From NCBI GenBank assembly GCA_051656645.1, contig JBOGCH010000042.1, positions 111,529 to 175,528 of the forward strand: DNA of 64,000 bases, given 5' to 3'. Under the pieces are notes generated by a model that saw only the letters and a list, made by a program, of their open reading frames with translations, had not been told where the DNA came from and ran no database searches. Of the stretch, positions 38,929 through 48,833 are shown one piece after another. Source of the stretch: JBOGCH01 sp051656645. GTDB lineage: Bacteria > Bacteroidota > Bacteroidia > Bacteroidales > Marinifilaceae. Each line of letters begins with the position of its first letter. Position 1 is the first letter of the stretch. Made by a program: the position numbers and the translations under genes.

Positions 38929-38954
38929 TTGCATCAATCGATTGCACAAATATA
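38929..38954 (-). promoter_or_regulatory. Putative LacI operator and -7 box of GH105 gene
   Basis: TTGCATCAATCGATTGCACAA (first 20 bases shown as TTGCATCAATCGATTGCACA) at 38929-38949 has a perfect CAATCGATTG core. On the minus strand it abuts TATATTTG (plus 38947-38954), a perfect -7 consensus. The right half TCGATTGCACAA is identical to the site upstream of the FAS1-SusCD operon, and both lie about 50 bp before the start codon. Confidence 0.6.
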
Positions 38955-39333
38955 TACTAATTTCCAAAACTAACATATATTTTTACAAAATAATGATAAT
39001 TTTATTCTCGTATTTCATCATTTATGCAACAAAGTTGCCTAAATGGCTCCTAAATGATGTCTAGAATACAGCATCGACACGTAATTCACAATTTACTAAA
39101 CACGCAAACAACTCTCCACCATGTAGCAATTTCCTACTACATTGGAATAATAACTAGGGTGAAGCTATAAATAGAACATAACCATCTACACCGTCTACCT
39201 CCCATTGTATTAACACCTAAAACAACACGATAACACACTGAATTAATAACACTTACCCATTAGTTGAAACAGAATCATTGTCCACTTATTATAAACTCAT
39301 TGACACTAGCTCCATAACACCTTCTCCTCACTA

Positions 39334-39377
39334 TCTACATCCTATCTATACCCCATCGATATCCCATCTATATCTCT
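39334..39377. repeat. Four tandem 11-bp repeats (TCTATATCCCA type)
   Basis: The units start at 39334, 39345, 39356 and 39367 and read TCTACATCCTA, TCTATACCCCA, TCGATATCCCA and TCTATATCTCT. The 11-bp period is exact. The same unit forms another array of four at 54529-54572. The function is unknown. Confidence 0.75.
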
Positions 39378-39610
39378 TAGGGCTATAGTTGGGGGATGGA
39401 AGAGGCAAAGTGAGTAGAAATTAGATTGAGACGAGAGTACTTATACATGCTATTACTTTATTACACTTATGGCATGTACTTAAATATCCTATAATATACA
39501 GGATTGTACAATATTTTAAACAAGACAATGCATTGCATTACTATAAAAACACTTCAATTATTAGGTCAATTTCCTGTCAATAAGAATACAATACAACTAA
39601 TTATTTGCAT

Positions 39611-41167
39611 TTAATCCGCTTGTATTGCATTAGCATTGAATTTATAATCCATGGATTTAATTTTGCATAATCCCTTCCAGTCCGTACCCCTTAATTGTTC
39701 CACTTTAATAGTGTTATTAATCTCCATTAAATGATATTTTCGAATGCGTCCTTTGTCGGCATCATTATAAGTAGCAACATAAAACACATCCTTGGTAGGT
39801 TCACACCGAATATCGTAATATGCCAATGTAATTTCGTCATTGCCAAATTCCAATATTGGTTTTGATACATCTGCCACGTAATCATATGCATATACTATGT
39901 TGTTTGTGGTATATAACATATAAGGATAGTTGGCACTTATTCCAAAGATTTTAGAGTTTTTATTCAGATTTAATGCGTTATTGATTTTGTAGGTCTTAAT
40001 TTTGGTGTTTGTACGCCCCACCAAATAAATGTACAGATAATATTGCTGTATATGCTCATCTTTCAACACCGTGTAGCTATAGCCTTTATAATAAGAATTA
40101 ATAGTAGTGACAAACTCCAATCCTGTTTGCCATGAAAATATGTCAATATCCGATTGTGTGTCCTTTAATGAATCACAGTACGTTGCATTATTAGAATTTA
40201 CATAAACAAATCGTTTCTGACTTTTATTATAAAGAATAATATTATTAGATATCCCCATTGTTGGATATGCTACTCTATCGCCAATTTCGAATAAGGAATG
40301 ACTGTTTTTATAGTGATTGATTTCATTTGAAAATCGTAAATCCAGATCGAATAAAGACATGAAATGTAAATTACCATTCATAATCATTACCCTATATAGC
40401 ATTCCCATTTGCATAATGTCATTAATGACTAACTTTTCCGTAGGTGGAATATGAAATTGTTGCTTTAGTATACCTGCATAGCCTTGATTCAGAAAGTTTT
40501 CATTATCTATGGGCATTTCACTATTAGCCGTTTCGTGATTTTTTCTACGCAGAACGTAGGATTCCTCTGCCCCAACATAAATACCATGATTTGTAACACC
40601 TTTAATAGCATGGATAAGTATAGGATTTTTTAAGGTAGGTAATCCGGTATTTCTACACACATCCCTTAATATTACGGTATCGATGGCCAACGAAATCATA
40701 TCAACTTGCACGTTATTGTGCTCATCCTCGCCCAATAGAAGCCAGCCCTCCGTTAGTCTATCTCTTACAGAAACTTTGGTTTGTTGCGTGTATTGTAATG
40801 TTGTCTGCTTATCTGTTATCCTGTAGTATAAAGTATATTCCGTACTTAAAAGTGATACTGGGTAGCATAAATTTGGCGTACTGTCAATGGTTATAACAGT
40901 TGGTTGATTTACATACATATTTGCCATTAGTATCCACTCATATCTATATCTGTCATGGTTATTATCCATAGACGCGGTTACCTCAGGGTGTATTCGTAGG
41001 GTATCAACGCCCGAACAAACAATATACGTGGTATCGGCAAAGCCTATAGTACTAATTTCTACGGTGTTAATTTCCTTATATTCATAATTACCAATGTCCT
41101 CATGACAGGCAACATGGAGGAAACCAAGAATAAAAGCAAAGGTGATGAGTCTAAACATAAGTTCCAT
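39611..41167 (-). CDS. PKD-like family lipoprotein
   Basis: A 518-residue lipoprotein (lipobox LHVAC followed by HEDIGNYEYKEIN). The opening matches the Bacteroidota PKD-like family that usually accompanies SusC/SusD/DUF4843 sets: NYEYKEINTVEIS, RYRYEWIL and a later EGWLLLGED segment. The second half looks like a beta-propeller-type repeat protein, without catalytic motifs that I can see. It lies 2 bp after the DUF4843 gene and is the last gene of this operon. It is probably a surface binding component; the ligand is unknown. Confidence 0.8.
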   Translation of the reverse strand: MELMFRLITFAFILGFLHVACHEDIGNYEYKEINTVEISTIGFADTTYIVCSGVDTLRIHPEVTASMDNNHDRYRYEWILMANMYVNQPTVITIDSTPNLCYPVSLLSTEYTLYYRITDKQTTLQYTQQTKVSVRDRLTEGWLLLGEDEHNNVQVDMISLAIDTVILRDVCRNTGLPTLKNPILIHAIKGVTNHGIYVGAEESYVLRRKNHETANSEMPIDNENFLNQGYAGILKQQFHIPPTEKLVINDIMQMGMLYRVMIMNGNLHFMSLFDLDLRFSNEINHYKNSHSLFEIGDRVAYPTMGISNNIILYNKSQKRFVYVNSNNATYCDSLKDTQSDIDIFSWQTGLEFVTTINSYYKGYSYTVLKDEHIQQYYLYIYLVGRTNTKIKTYKINNALNLNKNSKIFGISANYPYMLYTTNNIVYAYDYVADVSKPILEFGNDEITLAYYDIRCEPTKDVFYVATYNDADKGRIRKYHLMEINNTIKVEQLRGTDWKGLCKIKSMDYKFNANAIQAD

Positions 41168-41169
41168 TA

Positions 41170-41967
41170 TTAGTATAGATAACTACCCATTGTCATTAAA
41201 AGAGGATTTCCATCTTTGTCAATCCCATCATATATTGGTGTATTTGCTGCTTGCATTTGTTTTAAATGCTTATCGACAGCATTTCCTACAACTTTAGCTT
41301 TGCTGTCTGTCATTGTAGCGCCAAAGTCATCCCACGTTAGGTTTACAACTTGCATCATAAGCTTTATTTTTGCAATGGAATAGGTACCAAAGTAGCCGGG
41401 CCACCAACCGGAGGGCGCTAGATTGGGAATTGCATCGTTGAAAATAATGGTGTGGCGTTGTAAATTTTGTGCCATCAAGGTATAGTCTCCTATTAACAAC
41501 GGGTACCAGTGTGTAATGGGTAAACTGAAGTCATTGCCACCCATAATATCTAGAGTTATTGAATGCGTTTCATTTAATAATTTATCCGTTCGCATAATAC
41601 GGAACTCTATATAAGTTTCGCTCTCTCCTGCAGGAATTACACCCAATGACTTCTGATAGGTATAATCAAGCTGCTCTACAGCTGTTGTTAAAGTATCTAT
41701 TATTTTATATTCAAAATGACGATTATAATCCTTGACATAACCTATGGTGCGCACCTTTAGTTTGATAAGCGAGTCCATTGATGATGTTTTTATAAACGTA
41801 ATAACAGTTGTGTCTGTATAAGCCCATCTGTCGGGCTCAATATTTATGTTAAATGAGGGAGTTTGAACGGCAAAATAGATACCATCCTCACCACTATAAT
41901 TGTCCATTTCGGTTTTGCATCCATACATTAGAAAGATGCATATATACAAAATGCCTACTATTTTCAT
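41170..41967 (-). CDS. DUF4843-family lipoprotein
   Basis: A 265-residue lipoprotein with lipobox MYGC followed by KTEMDNYSGEDGIYF. The mature N-terminus with YxGxDGIYF and the internal VIPAGESETYIEFRIMRTDKL segment are typical of DUF4843, a family encoded behind SusD genes. The C-terminal part with WWPGYFGTYSIAKIKLMM is also family-like. It lies 29 bp after SusD and 2 bp before the PKD-like gene. No activity is known to me. Confidence 0.82.
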   Translation of the reverse strand: MKIVGILYICIFLMYGCKTEMDNYSGEDGIYFAVQTPSFNINIEPDRWAYTDTTVITFIKTSSMDSLIKLKVRTIGYVKDYNRHFEYKIIDTLTTAVEQLDYTYQKSLGVIPAGESETYIEFRIMRTDKLLNETHSITLDIMGGNDFSLPITHWYPLLIGDYTLMAQNLQRHTIIFNDAIPNLAPSGWWPGYFGTYSIAKIKLMMQVVNLTWDDFGATMTDSKAKVVGNAVDKHLKQMQAANTPIYDGIDKDGNPLLMTMGSYLY

Positions 41968-41996
41968 CTGCTACAGTTTATTTGTTTCACGAAGAT

Positions 41997-43445
41997 TTAC
42001 TTCGCTCTCAGGCAGAGCGAATAAATAATATTTTTTTCCATAGTAAATTCTTGCATATATTCTCTATATGAATTGATTGTTTCGGCATTTCTACGTTTAT
42101 AAAACCAAAACAATTGTCCCTCACCAATAAACTCTCTGCGGAATTCCATCTCTACCATCTTGTCAAACTTATATAAATCATCATAGTTATTTATATTTCT
42201 AGCACTACGTATAGCGTTTAGTGCGGCAAATCTTTTTTGATAACTGGGGGCACACTCTGCAATTATCAAGTACATCTCTGATAATTTAATTATTGGCATT
42301 AGCGTAGCATACCCTTCGCCATTATCCGAGACATCTTCATATTTTACGAAATACAATGATTTCTTTTCCTCAACAACACTTCCGCCATCTCGCAAAATCT
42401 TCCACTGATTGAGTCTTAAATCATTTACAAGATCATCATAGTAATAGCTCAACATTATCTCATTTGGTCTGAGTACAGTTAACAGACTGAGTTGATTTGA
42501 GAAAATACCTTCATAAAGAGTGCTGCGTTTTACGTTATGAAGACCAAACAAAATCTCTGACTGAAAGACTCTGTCTGCTCCTTCTGCTCCATTACCTTCT
42601 ACTTGTTGACGTGTAGCAAAGTGAAACCACTTTTTTTGTATTTGTGCCTCTTCTATTACACGCTCTGCGTAAGTAAGTGCTTTTTCTTTGAGGTCACAAT
42701 AGAGCGCCACACGGGCAGTTAATGCCAATACGGCATAATAGTTCATACGCACTGTGCGATAGCGCATTGCGTTTGATTCGCCATTAACACTAGAGCTATG
42801 AAGCGGTCCATCGTCAATAATGGGATCCATATTCTCCAAACAAAGCTCTGCGCATTCCAAGTCGGCTAATATATGTTCCGCAACATCCGATGCTTTTAAT
42901 AAGGGACGAAGATAAAGGTTTGAACTTTCCATATAAACAATGGACTCCGCATGTGGCTCAAGACAATATATAGGTCCAAATATGCGAAGTAGCTCAAAAT
43001 GCAATAATGCACGTAGTGCAAAGGCTTCGCCTTTTATAACATGGTAATACCGATCGCTGAGTATCGATTTACGACTTTCACAGTTTTCCAATATCGTATT
43101 TATAGCATTTAGATTATAGTAGCATTTAGACCATATGGACGTAACAAAATTGCGTTTACTTTCGTCATTGAATCGCCATAAAGCATTATACTTATGATTT
43201 TCCGCACTACAATCATATAGTTGGGCAAGGACATCCGACAACTCACAGGTGAGTTTACCTCCATATAAGTTACGATCTAGCATGTCAAGATATACTCCGT
43301 TTAAAGCAGTAATGAAGCCCTTCTCTGTTTTAAATAAATCGTCTTCCATAATACGATCCTCCGATCCCGGATTCAACCATTCTGTACAACCTTGTAGCGT
43401 CATAGCTAAGAACAATGAAAGAATAGTATTAATTATATTTCTCAT
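41997..43445 (-). CDS. SusD-like outer-membrane lipoprotein (pair 3)
   Basis: A 482-residue SusD/RagB-family lipoprotein with lipobox LQGC followed by TEWLNPGSEDRI. Family features are the N-terminal FKTEKGFITALNGVYLDML, ALRALLHFELLRIFGPIY and the late LSEMYLIIAECAP segment. The protein ends in EFTMEKNIIYSLCLRAK and is slightly short. It pairs with the SusC gene 51 bp upstream. No glycosidase or peptidase gene accompanies this pair. Confidence 0.9.
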   Translation of the reverse strand: MRNIINTILSLFLAMTLQGCTEWLNPGSEDRIMEDDLFKTEKGFITALNGVYLDMLDRNLYGGKLTCELSDVLAQLYDCSAENHKYNALWRFNDESKRNFVTSIWSKCYYNLNAINTILENCESRKSILSDRYYHVIKGEAFALRALLHFELLRIFGPIYCLEPHAESIVYMESSNLYLRPLLKASDVAEHILADLECAELCLENMDPIIDDGPLHSSSVNGESNAMRYRTVRMNYYAVLALTARVALYCDLKEKALTYAERVIEEAQIQKKWFHFATRQQVEGNGAEGADRVFQSEILFGLHNVKRSTLYEGIFSNQLSLLTVLRPNEIMLSYYYDDLVNDLRLNQWKILRDGGSVVEEKKSLYFVKYEDVSDNGEGYATLMPIIKLSEMYLIIAECAPSYQKRFAALNAIRSARNINNYDDLYKFDKMVEMEFRREFIGEGQLFWFYKRRNAETINSYREYMQEFTMEKNIIYSLCLRAK

Positions 43446-43496
43446 AGGTTATCTCTTCGAGTAGTGTTTAGAGTTTTTTAGTCTTAAAAATCACCT

Positions 43497-46400
43497 TTAT
43501 ATACTTATGCTTATTGACCATGATACATTCTTTGCAAAAGGATAGCTAATTCCTCGCTCTTCCTTAAATGAGGATATCCTAAATATATCATTCATATTGG
43601 CAGAAATAGTAAGTTCTTTAATCCTTAAATGCTCTAGGAATCGGGTTGGCAGCTTATAACTCAGTGTAAATGATTCACCAGAAAGTATATTTTCATCGAC
43701 TACGAAGCGGGAAGACATTTCGCTAGTTGCATCTACTAAATTTATTGCTTTAAATTTTGCGACATCTCCTTTTTTTTGCCATCTATCATACAATGCACGT
43801 TTATCTTGGTTGTACTGTAGCTGCTCATAACTGATATTCTCCACTTTATTAAATAATGCAGATGCGATAACTTGACCTCCAAAAGCATATCTAAAAGATG
43901 CAGCTGCCATTAATCCCTTATAGTTAAGGGATAATCTGATTATGCCATCTACTTTGGGCGCCGACCGTCCCACTTTTACCTGGTCGTCAATAGAGTACTT
44001 AAAAGTATGTGTCCCATCTTTTTTCAAAAACACTTCACGCCCCGTTGTCGGGTCAATTCCTAGAGATGGTACGGCCCACATATCATACGGGCTACCACCT
44101 TCATAGTAGCGTTGTAATGTTGACACGCTTGTATATTGATTTAAGTGATGAAGTTTATTACCCACATTTTTATATGTAGAGGCCACCGTGTTAAAGCTAG
44201 TGTTTAGCTGTACACGCAAACTCTGTTTTTTAATAAGCTGAGTAATTATCATTCCGTTCACTCCGGTTGATAATAAACCACCCAAATTTGTACTTATTGA
44301 AGTGGCTGCCATTGAAGGCGGCACCGGCATTCTAATTAGTAACGGATCCGTATCTTTACTATAGCAATCCAATACTATTCGTATTCTTTCATCGAAGAGA
44401 CTTAAGTCCAAACCAATGTTTCTATCCATTGTTGTTTGCCATTCCAGATTTTTGTTACCAAATTTATCTATCATAGCACCCACTCCAAAGTAATTGCTCA
44501 AATTGTAATTATACTTATATGTTTTTTGAGCAATATAGGCATCAAAGTTTTGATTTCCGGGATTCCCCATTGAAGCACGAATTCTAAAATTATCAACAAA
44601 TCCCAAGTTCCTAATAAATTGTTCACTATGTAAGTTCCAGGCAATACCTATAGACCATGTCGAAGTAAACCGCTTATTCGCTCCAAAAATAGATGTCCCA
44701 CTTGAACGGAAAGTGGCATCCATAACGTAACGATTATCATATGAATAATTTAAACTAAACAAATAGTTTAATGATCGCTTTGTGGTTTTGGTATATACCG
44801 GTTTTTGATTCTCCTTAAATCCGGACGATAATCCGGGATTTCCATGCAACTCATCCATAAATCCACTCACAGAATAGCCACTTATATTGGAGTGTCCCTC
44901 ATTACAACTCCATGTACCCATCGCTGTCAATAAATGTTTACCTGCAAAAAGCTTCCCGTAATTTATCATAATATCAGATGAATAGCCATCCATAATACCA
45001 TTTGTCTCAGTAAATCTTCCTTTATTTTCGTCTACTTCATTTCTGTAATCAGGATGTTTCGGCGATTTAAATACCTCCATTTTTGTAGTTGTCTTAAAAA
45101 AGGAAAATCGTCCACGCATCATTAGTGAGGGTGATAAATTGATTTGTAAACTACTATTATTAGTAACGGACATGTTTTTTGACCTATTGATATTATTTAG
45201 ACTCATAATATATAAAGGATTAACTATTTCTAGTTGTCCCGGGTCATATTCTAGAAACATTGAAATATTACCATTCTCATCAAATTTACGATAATATGGA
45301 TTTTGCTGTGCAAATTCAGAAAACTCTACTGGTTCCCGTTCTGAATTACTACTACTTAAATTTGATATATTACTAAATAGGATCTTTTTTGTACGATATA
45401 TCAAATTTGCATATCCACTCGTCGAAATATGATCCGAGCCCTTCATGACACCTGGCTCCTCATTATATGTTAAACCGAGACTATATCTGATAGCATTCTC
45501 ACCTCCTTCTACCGATAAATGATGTGCATGTATAAAGGCTTTTCTCAATGGTTCATTTAACCAGTACGTATCAACACCACGTAAAACCTCTGCCAACCGA
45601 GCATTGTATATCTTATCCTTGATAATTTGTTCAGCGAAGTTACCATTTGCATCATATTTTCCTGATAATCGCTCGAACTCCAACTTCTCTCTCGAATTCA
45701 TCAGATTATACTCATTCAGATGTGGGATACTCAAACCGAAATCACCATTATAGGTAACACATAGTTTTCCCAATTCAGGTTTTACCGTTTCAATAACCAC
45801 TACTCCATTGGCAGCTTGGGCCCCATATATGGCTGAAGATGCGGCATCCTTTAAAATTGTCACATTCGCAATTCTATTAACATTTAAATTAATCACAGTT
45901 TCCAACCCTGCCTCAAAACCATCTAATATAAAAAGGGGCCTATTGGGATCATCGGTATAATCTCCTGCCAAACCGGCAACACTTGTTTTCCCACGTATCT
46001 CAACAACTGGCAAAGTATTAGGGTCCGACCCCCATTGCTTACTCTCAATCAAAGAAAATGATGGATCTAACGTTTTTAGACATTGAATCACATTTCTATA
46101 CCCCACACTTTTTAAATCTGCGTTAGTATATGTCGCAAAGGAACCCGTAAAACTCTCCCTCTTTTTCTCCACCATTCCGGTTACAACCACTTCACTTATA
46201 GGAGTAATTATCTCACTTAAACGTACAAGAAGCCAATCGCTATTTCTAACATCCACCTCTTTCGTCTCCATTCCTAAGTAGCTTATCCTTAATACGGAGT
46301 TATCAATATCATCAATATAGATTTTAAATTCTCCAATTTTATTTGTCACACACCCTCTATTACTATTTTTAATAGCAATAGTTACACCTTCCAGCCCCTT

Positions 46401-46664
46401 CCCACCTATATCCACGACACGCCCACTAACAATTCCCGATGGCTTGCTATTCTCATTGATATCCAATATGTTAATTAAATAAAATCCATCCCAAGTATCA
46501 ACTTCTCTAAATAAACCTGTGCTACCTAAACATAGGCTTACTTGCGCCATGCTAAATATTACAACAAGTAAACAATTCACCACACATCTTTTACGCGTTT
46601 CGTGACTTGCACTAATGCTCTTATTTATCCTCTGTATCCGTTTTGTTATCATTTCTATCCTCAC
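43497..46664 (-). CDS. SusC-like TonB-dependent receptor (pair 3)
   Basis: A 1055-residue SusC/RagA-family receptor. After an unusually long basic leader (residues 1-28) comes a hydrophobic stretch (VVNCLLVVIFSMAQVSLCLG). A carboxypeptidase-regulatory-like domain follows (SGRVVDIGGKGLEGVTIAI), then a VVVTGMVEKKRESFTGSF plug start, IRGKTSVAG and VTILKDAASSAIYGAQAANGVVVIET. The true start may be downstream of the first Met. The barrel ends in NVSWSISISI, without the usual terminal Phe. It heads a SusC-SusD-DUF4843-PKD operon; such sets often serve peptides or simple glycans. Confidence 0.92.
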   Translation of the reverse strand: MRIEMITKRIQRINKSISASHETRKRCVVNCLLVVIFSMAQVSLCLGSTGLFREVDTWDGFYLINILDINENSKPSGIVSGRVVDIGGKGLEGVTIAIKNSNRGCVTNKIGEFKIYIDDIDNSVLRISYLGMETKEVDVRNSDWLLVRLSEIITPISEVVVTGMVEKKRESFTGSFATYTNADLKSVGYRNVIQCLKTLDPSFSLIESKQWGSDPNTLPVVEIRGKTSVAGLAGDYTDDPNRPLFILDGFEAGLETVINLNVNRIANVTILKDAASSAIYGAQAANGVVVIETVKPELGKLCVTYNGDFGLSIPHLNEYNLMNSREKLEFERLSGKYDANGNFAEQIIKDKIYNARLAEVLRGVDTYWLNEPLRKAFIHAHHLSVEGGENAIRYSLGLTYNEEPGVMKGSDHISTSGYANLIYRTKKILFSNISNLSSSNSEREPVEFSEFAQQNPYYRKFDENGNISMFLEYDPGQLEIVNPLYIMSLNNINRSKNMSVTNNSSLQINLSPSLMMRGRFSFFKTTTKMEVFKSPKHPDYRNEVDENKGRFTETNGIMDGYSSDIMINYGKLFAGKHLLTAMGTWSCNEGHSNISGYSVSGFMDELHGNPGLSSGFKENQKPVYTKTTKRSLNYLFSLNYSYDNRYVMDATFRSSGTSIFGANKRFTSTWSIGIAWNLHSEQFIRNLGFVDNFRIRASMGNPGNQNFDAYIAQKTYKYNYNLSNYFGVGAMIDKFGNKNLEWQTTMDRNIGLDLSLFDERIRIVLDCYSKDTDPLLIRMPVPPSMAATSISTNLGGLLSTGVNGMIITQLIKKQSLRVQLNTSFNTVASTYKNVGNKLHHLNQYTSVSTLQRYYEGGSPYDMWAVPSLGIDPTTGREVFLKKDGTHTFKYSIDDQVKVGRSAPKVDGIIRLSLNYKGLMAAASFRYAFGGQVIASALFNKVENISYEQLQYNQDKRALYDRWQKKGDVAKFKAINLVDATSEMSSRFVVDENILSGESFTLSYKLPTRFLEHLRIKELTISANMNDIFRISSFKEERGISYPFAKNVSWSISISI

Positions 46665-46869
46665 CTTTCATAAAACGTTACGACAATTAACAAAGATTAT
46701 TTTTACAAAAGTAACTTTTTTATACAACTGACAATGATAGATTTACTTAAAATACATCTATACACGCACTTTCTCATATCTTCCTTAAATAACGTAGCTA
46801 TTTACATTTTGTGTGACAGCATTTAATTTTTTTAATTATTATAGTAAAATATATAACGCCACTACCTTA

Positions 46870-46925
46870 TATAACAACATAAATGGGACCTCTCTATCGT
46901 GAGAGGTCCCATTTATGTTGTTATA
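46870..46925 (-). terminator. 25-bp perfect hairpin terminator of TPR lipoprotein gene
   Basis: The arms 46870-46894 and 46901-46925 are exact complements around the loop TATCGT. The hairpin begins 18 bp past the stop codon of the minus-strand TPR lipoprotein gene. The A/T-rich distal part can supply the U-tract. Confidence 0.8.
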
Positions 46926-46942
46926 AGATAAACTTACAATAC

Positions 46943-48658
46943 TTATTTCACAACTTGTTGGTAGTTAGCATTATCCTTATAAGGATAGAATTCTACGTCA
47001 GTTTGTGCCATTTTTTTCAATGCTGGATTTAACTGAATAGCTTTTGCTAATGCTGTTACCAATACTTGTGGTTGGTTGTTTCTTGCAGCAGCTACAGCCA
47101 TCATGTAATATTCCATTCCATTATCTAAAGTCACTGCTTGGAACGTTTCTAACGCACCTTGATTTTCAGCTGCCATTAATTGGCTATAAGCTAAGTATAC
47201 GCTAGGTTTTTCTTTCAAGTAATGAGCAGCTTTTTTGTATTGACCTTGTTGCATTAACATTAAACCTAAGTTATATTTCGCTTCTGATTTATCAGCATAT
47301 TTACTTAGTAAGTCAACACCTTTCGCTAATTCGCCTGTTTGAGCATAAGTAACAGCTAAGTTATTCATTACGTGAGCTTCTTGGCTTAATTGAGCAGCAG
47401 CTTCAAGTAATTTTTTCGCTTTGTGGTACTCTTTTTTGCGAATAGCAATAGCAGCCATATTGTTTAACATTTTCCAATCTTGATAGATTGTTGGATTCAC
47501 GTTAGTTTCTGTTTGAGGAACATAGAATGTATAATCTACATTTTCGTCAACTGTTGTTGGAACTGTAAAGAATACAAAGTAGTCAGCTCTACGTAATTGA
47601 GGAAGAATTACATTCTTAACTTCAGGATATTTTTTAATATAACCTTCTAATACTTTCTCACGTGCAGCATTATTCTTAGCAGCTTTTAAGTCAGCAACCA
47701 TTTGAGTTTTTGCAGCAATATTACTAACAGAAATTAAATCATATAAACCAGTCCAGTTTTCATCAACTAATTTCGAAACAATAAAGTTTTTGTTTTTAGT
47801 TAAACCAGCTTTATTTAAACCTAACACATTGTCAAAACATTTTTTAGCTGTGTTAAAACGGTTTTTAGTTAAGTTCGTGTTCAATCTTTCTGGACCTTCT
47901 GGAGAACTAGATACATAAAGCATCATATTTTGAACCTTAGCATCTTTGTTTGCCAAAATAGCCTTCATGTTTTTCTCTGCAGTTAACATCTCAGGAGTTT
48001 TCATTTGTTGAGCAGTAATAACTGATGAACCTAGTGGGAACATTACATATCCGCTTAATACTCCTAATTCTGTTACAGCAACATCTTTAATCATTACGTC
48101 ATCTGTATAAACAGGAACGTAAGTTACGCCATCAATAGTATATGAGTAGCGTTCCCAGTTGCGTACACCCTTATCATTAAGGATTACAGGCTCAAGATCA
48201 ACTAATTTATTTCCTCTCTTATCCATTGTTTCAATGTCAGCCCAAAGAACGCCATTTTGCATGCCGTTTTTGTACTGCATTTGCATTTTTTCAGCAAATT
48301 CAGTATTTGCTTTCCATGCAACTACAGGATAGTCAGAATTTTTAATTTTTTGACCTTGGAACATAATTGGTTGTAAGGCCACTGATTGGTTTCCGTATTG
48401 CATACGTGGAGTAACCTTCATAACCATTTTTTTAGGAAACTGCTTAGGCGCAAAATTGATCATATAATCAAAATTCACAACGCCATCAATAGCTTCCAAA
48501 TAAGAAGGGACAACATTCCCCTGTACAGCAGTGCTTAAAGCACCTTTTTCAAGTTTCTTCATCGATGTACATCCCGAAATGAAGAATGACAGTGTAAATA
48601 CCGACACTGCGGTCATTAAAAACGCTCGTTTCATCATCGTACTTTTTAGATTCAACAT
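46943..48658 (-). CDS. TPR-containing lipoprotein with OmpA-like segment
   Basis: A 571-residue lipoprotein with lipobox ISGC followed by TSMKKLEKGAL. Residues about 195-290 contain VMFPLGSSVITAQQM and VSSSPEGPERLNTNLTKNRFNTAKKCF, resembling an OmpA-type peptidoglycan-binding core in degenerate form. Residues about 390-520 are tetratricopeptide repeats (AAIAIRKKEYHKAKKLLEAAAQL, NNLAVTYAQTGELAKGVDLL, YNLGLMLMQQGQYKKAAHYL). The codon choice looks smooth and highly repetitive, suggesting strong expression. It is monocistronic, with its own hairpin terminator. A structural or envelope-anchoring role is likely. A start at the MKRAFLM codon, 24 bp inside, gives a better signal peptide. Confidence 0.8.
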   Translation of the reverse strand: MLNLKSTMMKRAFLMTAVSVFTLSFFISGCTSMKKLEKGALSTAVQGNVVPSYLEAIDGVVNFDYMINFAPKQFPKKMVMKVTPRMQYGNQSVALQPIMFQGQKIKNSDYPVVAWKANTEFAEKMQMQYKNGMQNGVLWADIETMDKRGNKLVDLEPVILNDKGVRNWERYSYTIDGVTYVPVYTDDVMIKDVAVTELGVLSGYVMFPLGSSVITAQQMKTPEMLTAEKNMKAILANKDAKVQNMMLYVSSSPEGPERLNTNLTKNRFNTAKKCFDNVLGLNKAGLTKNKNFIVSKLVDENWTGLYDLISVSNIAAKTQMVADLKAAKNNAAREKVLEGYIKKYPEVKNVILPQLRRADYFVFFTVPTTVDENVDYTFYVPQTETNVNPTIYQDWKMLNNMAAIAIRKKEYHKAKKLLEAAAQLSQEAHVMNNLAVTYAQTGELAKGVDLLSKYADKSEAKYNLGLMLMQQGQYKKAAHYLKEKPSVYLAYSQLMAAENQGALETFQAVTLDNGMEYYMMAVAAARNNQPQVLVTALAKAIQLNPALKKMAQTDVEFYPYKDNANYQQVVK

Positions 48659-48833
48659 ATTTACTTAAAATTTCATTTCAACTTCTATACTCCTTTTGAA
48701 TATATACGCTTATAACGCATTCTTTAATCGGAAGGTTTTTAGAATACCTAAAAAAACTTTAACTTCGCCAAAAATCTGACGAAACTTTTTTCTTCCAAAT
48801 TCACTATATATTGCAAAGCAATAACTTACATAT

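Larger units (their letters stand above)
38880..39610. other. 731-bp AT-rich intergenic region
   Basis: I find no credible coding frame in this stretch. It holds the GH105 promoter and operator (38929-38954) and four tandem 11-bp repeats (39334-39377), followed by a G-rich segment with GGGGGATGG. The stretch separates the uronate operon from the downstream end of the third SusC/SusD operon; both are on the minus strand. Confidence 0.6.

Noticed and set aside
39334..39377. CRISPR array
   Set aside because: The 11-bp units are contiguous with no spacers, and no cas genes are present in the window.
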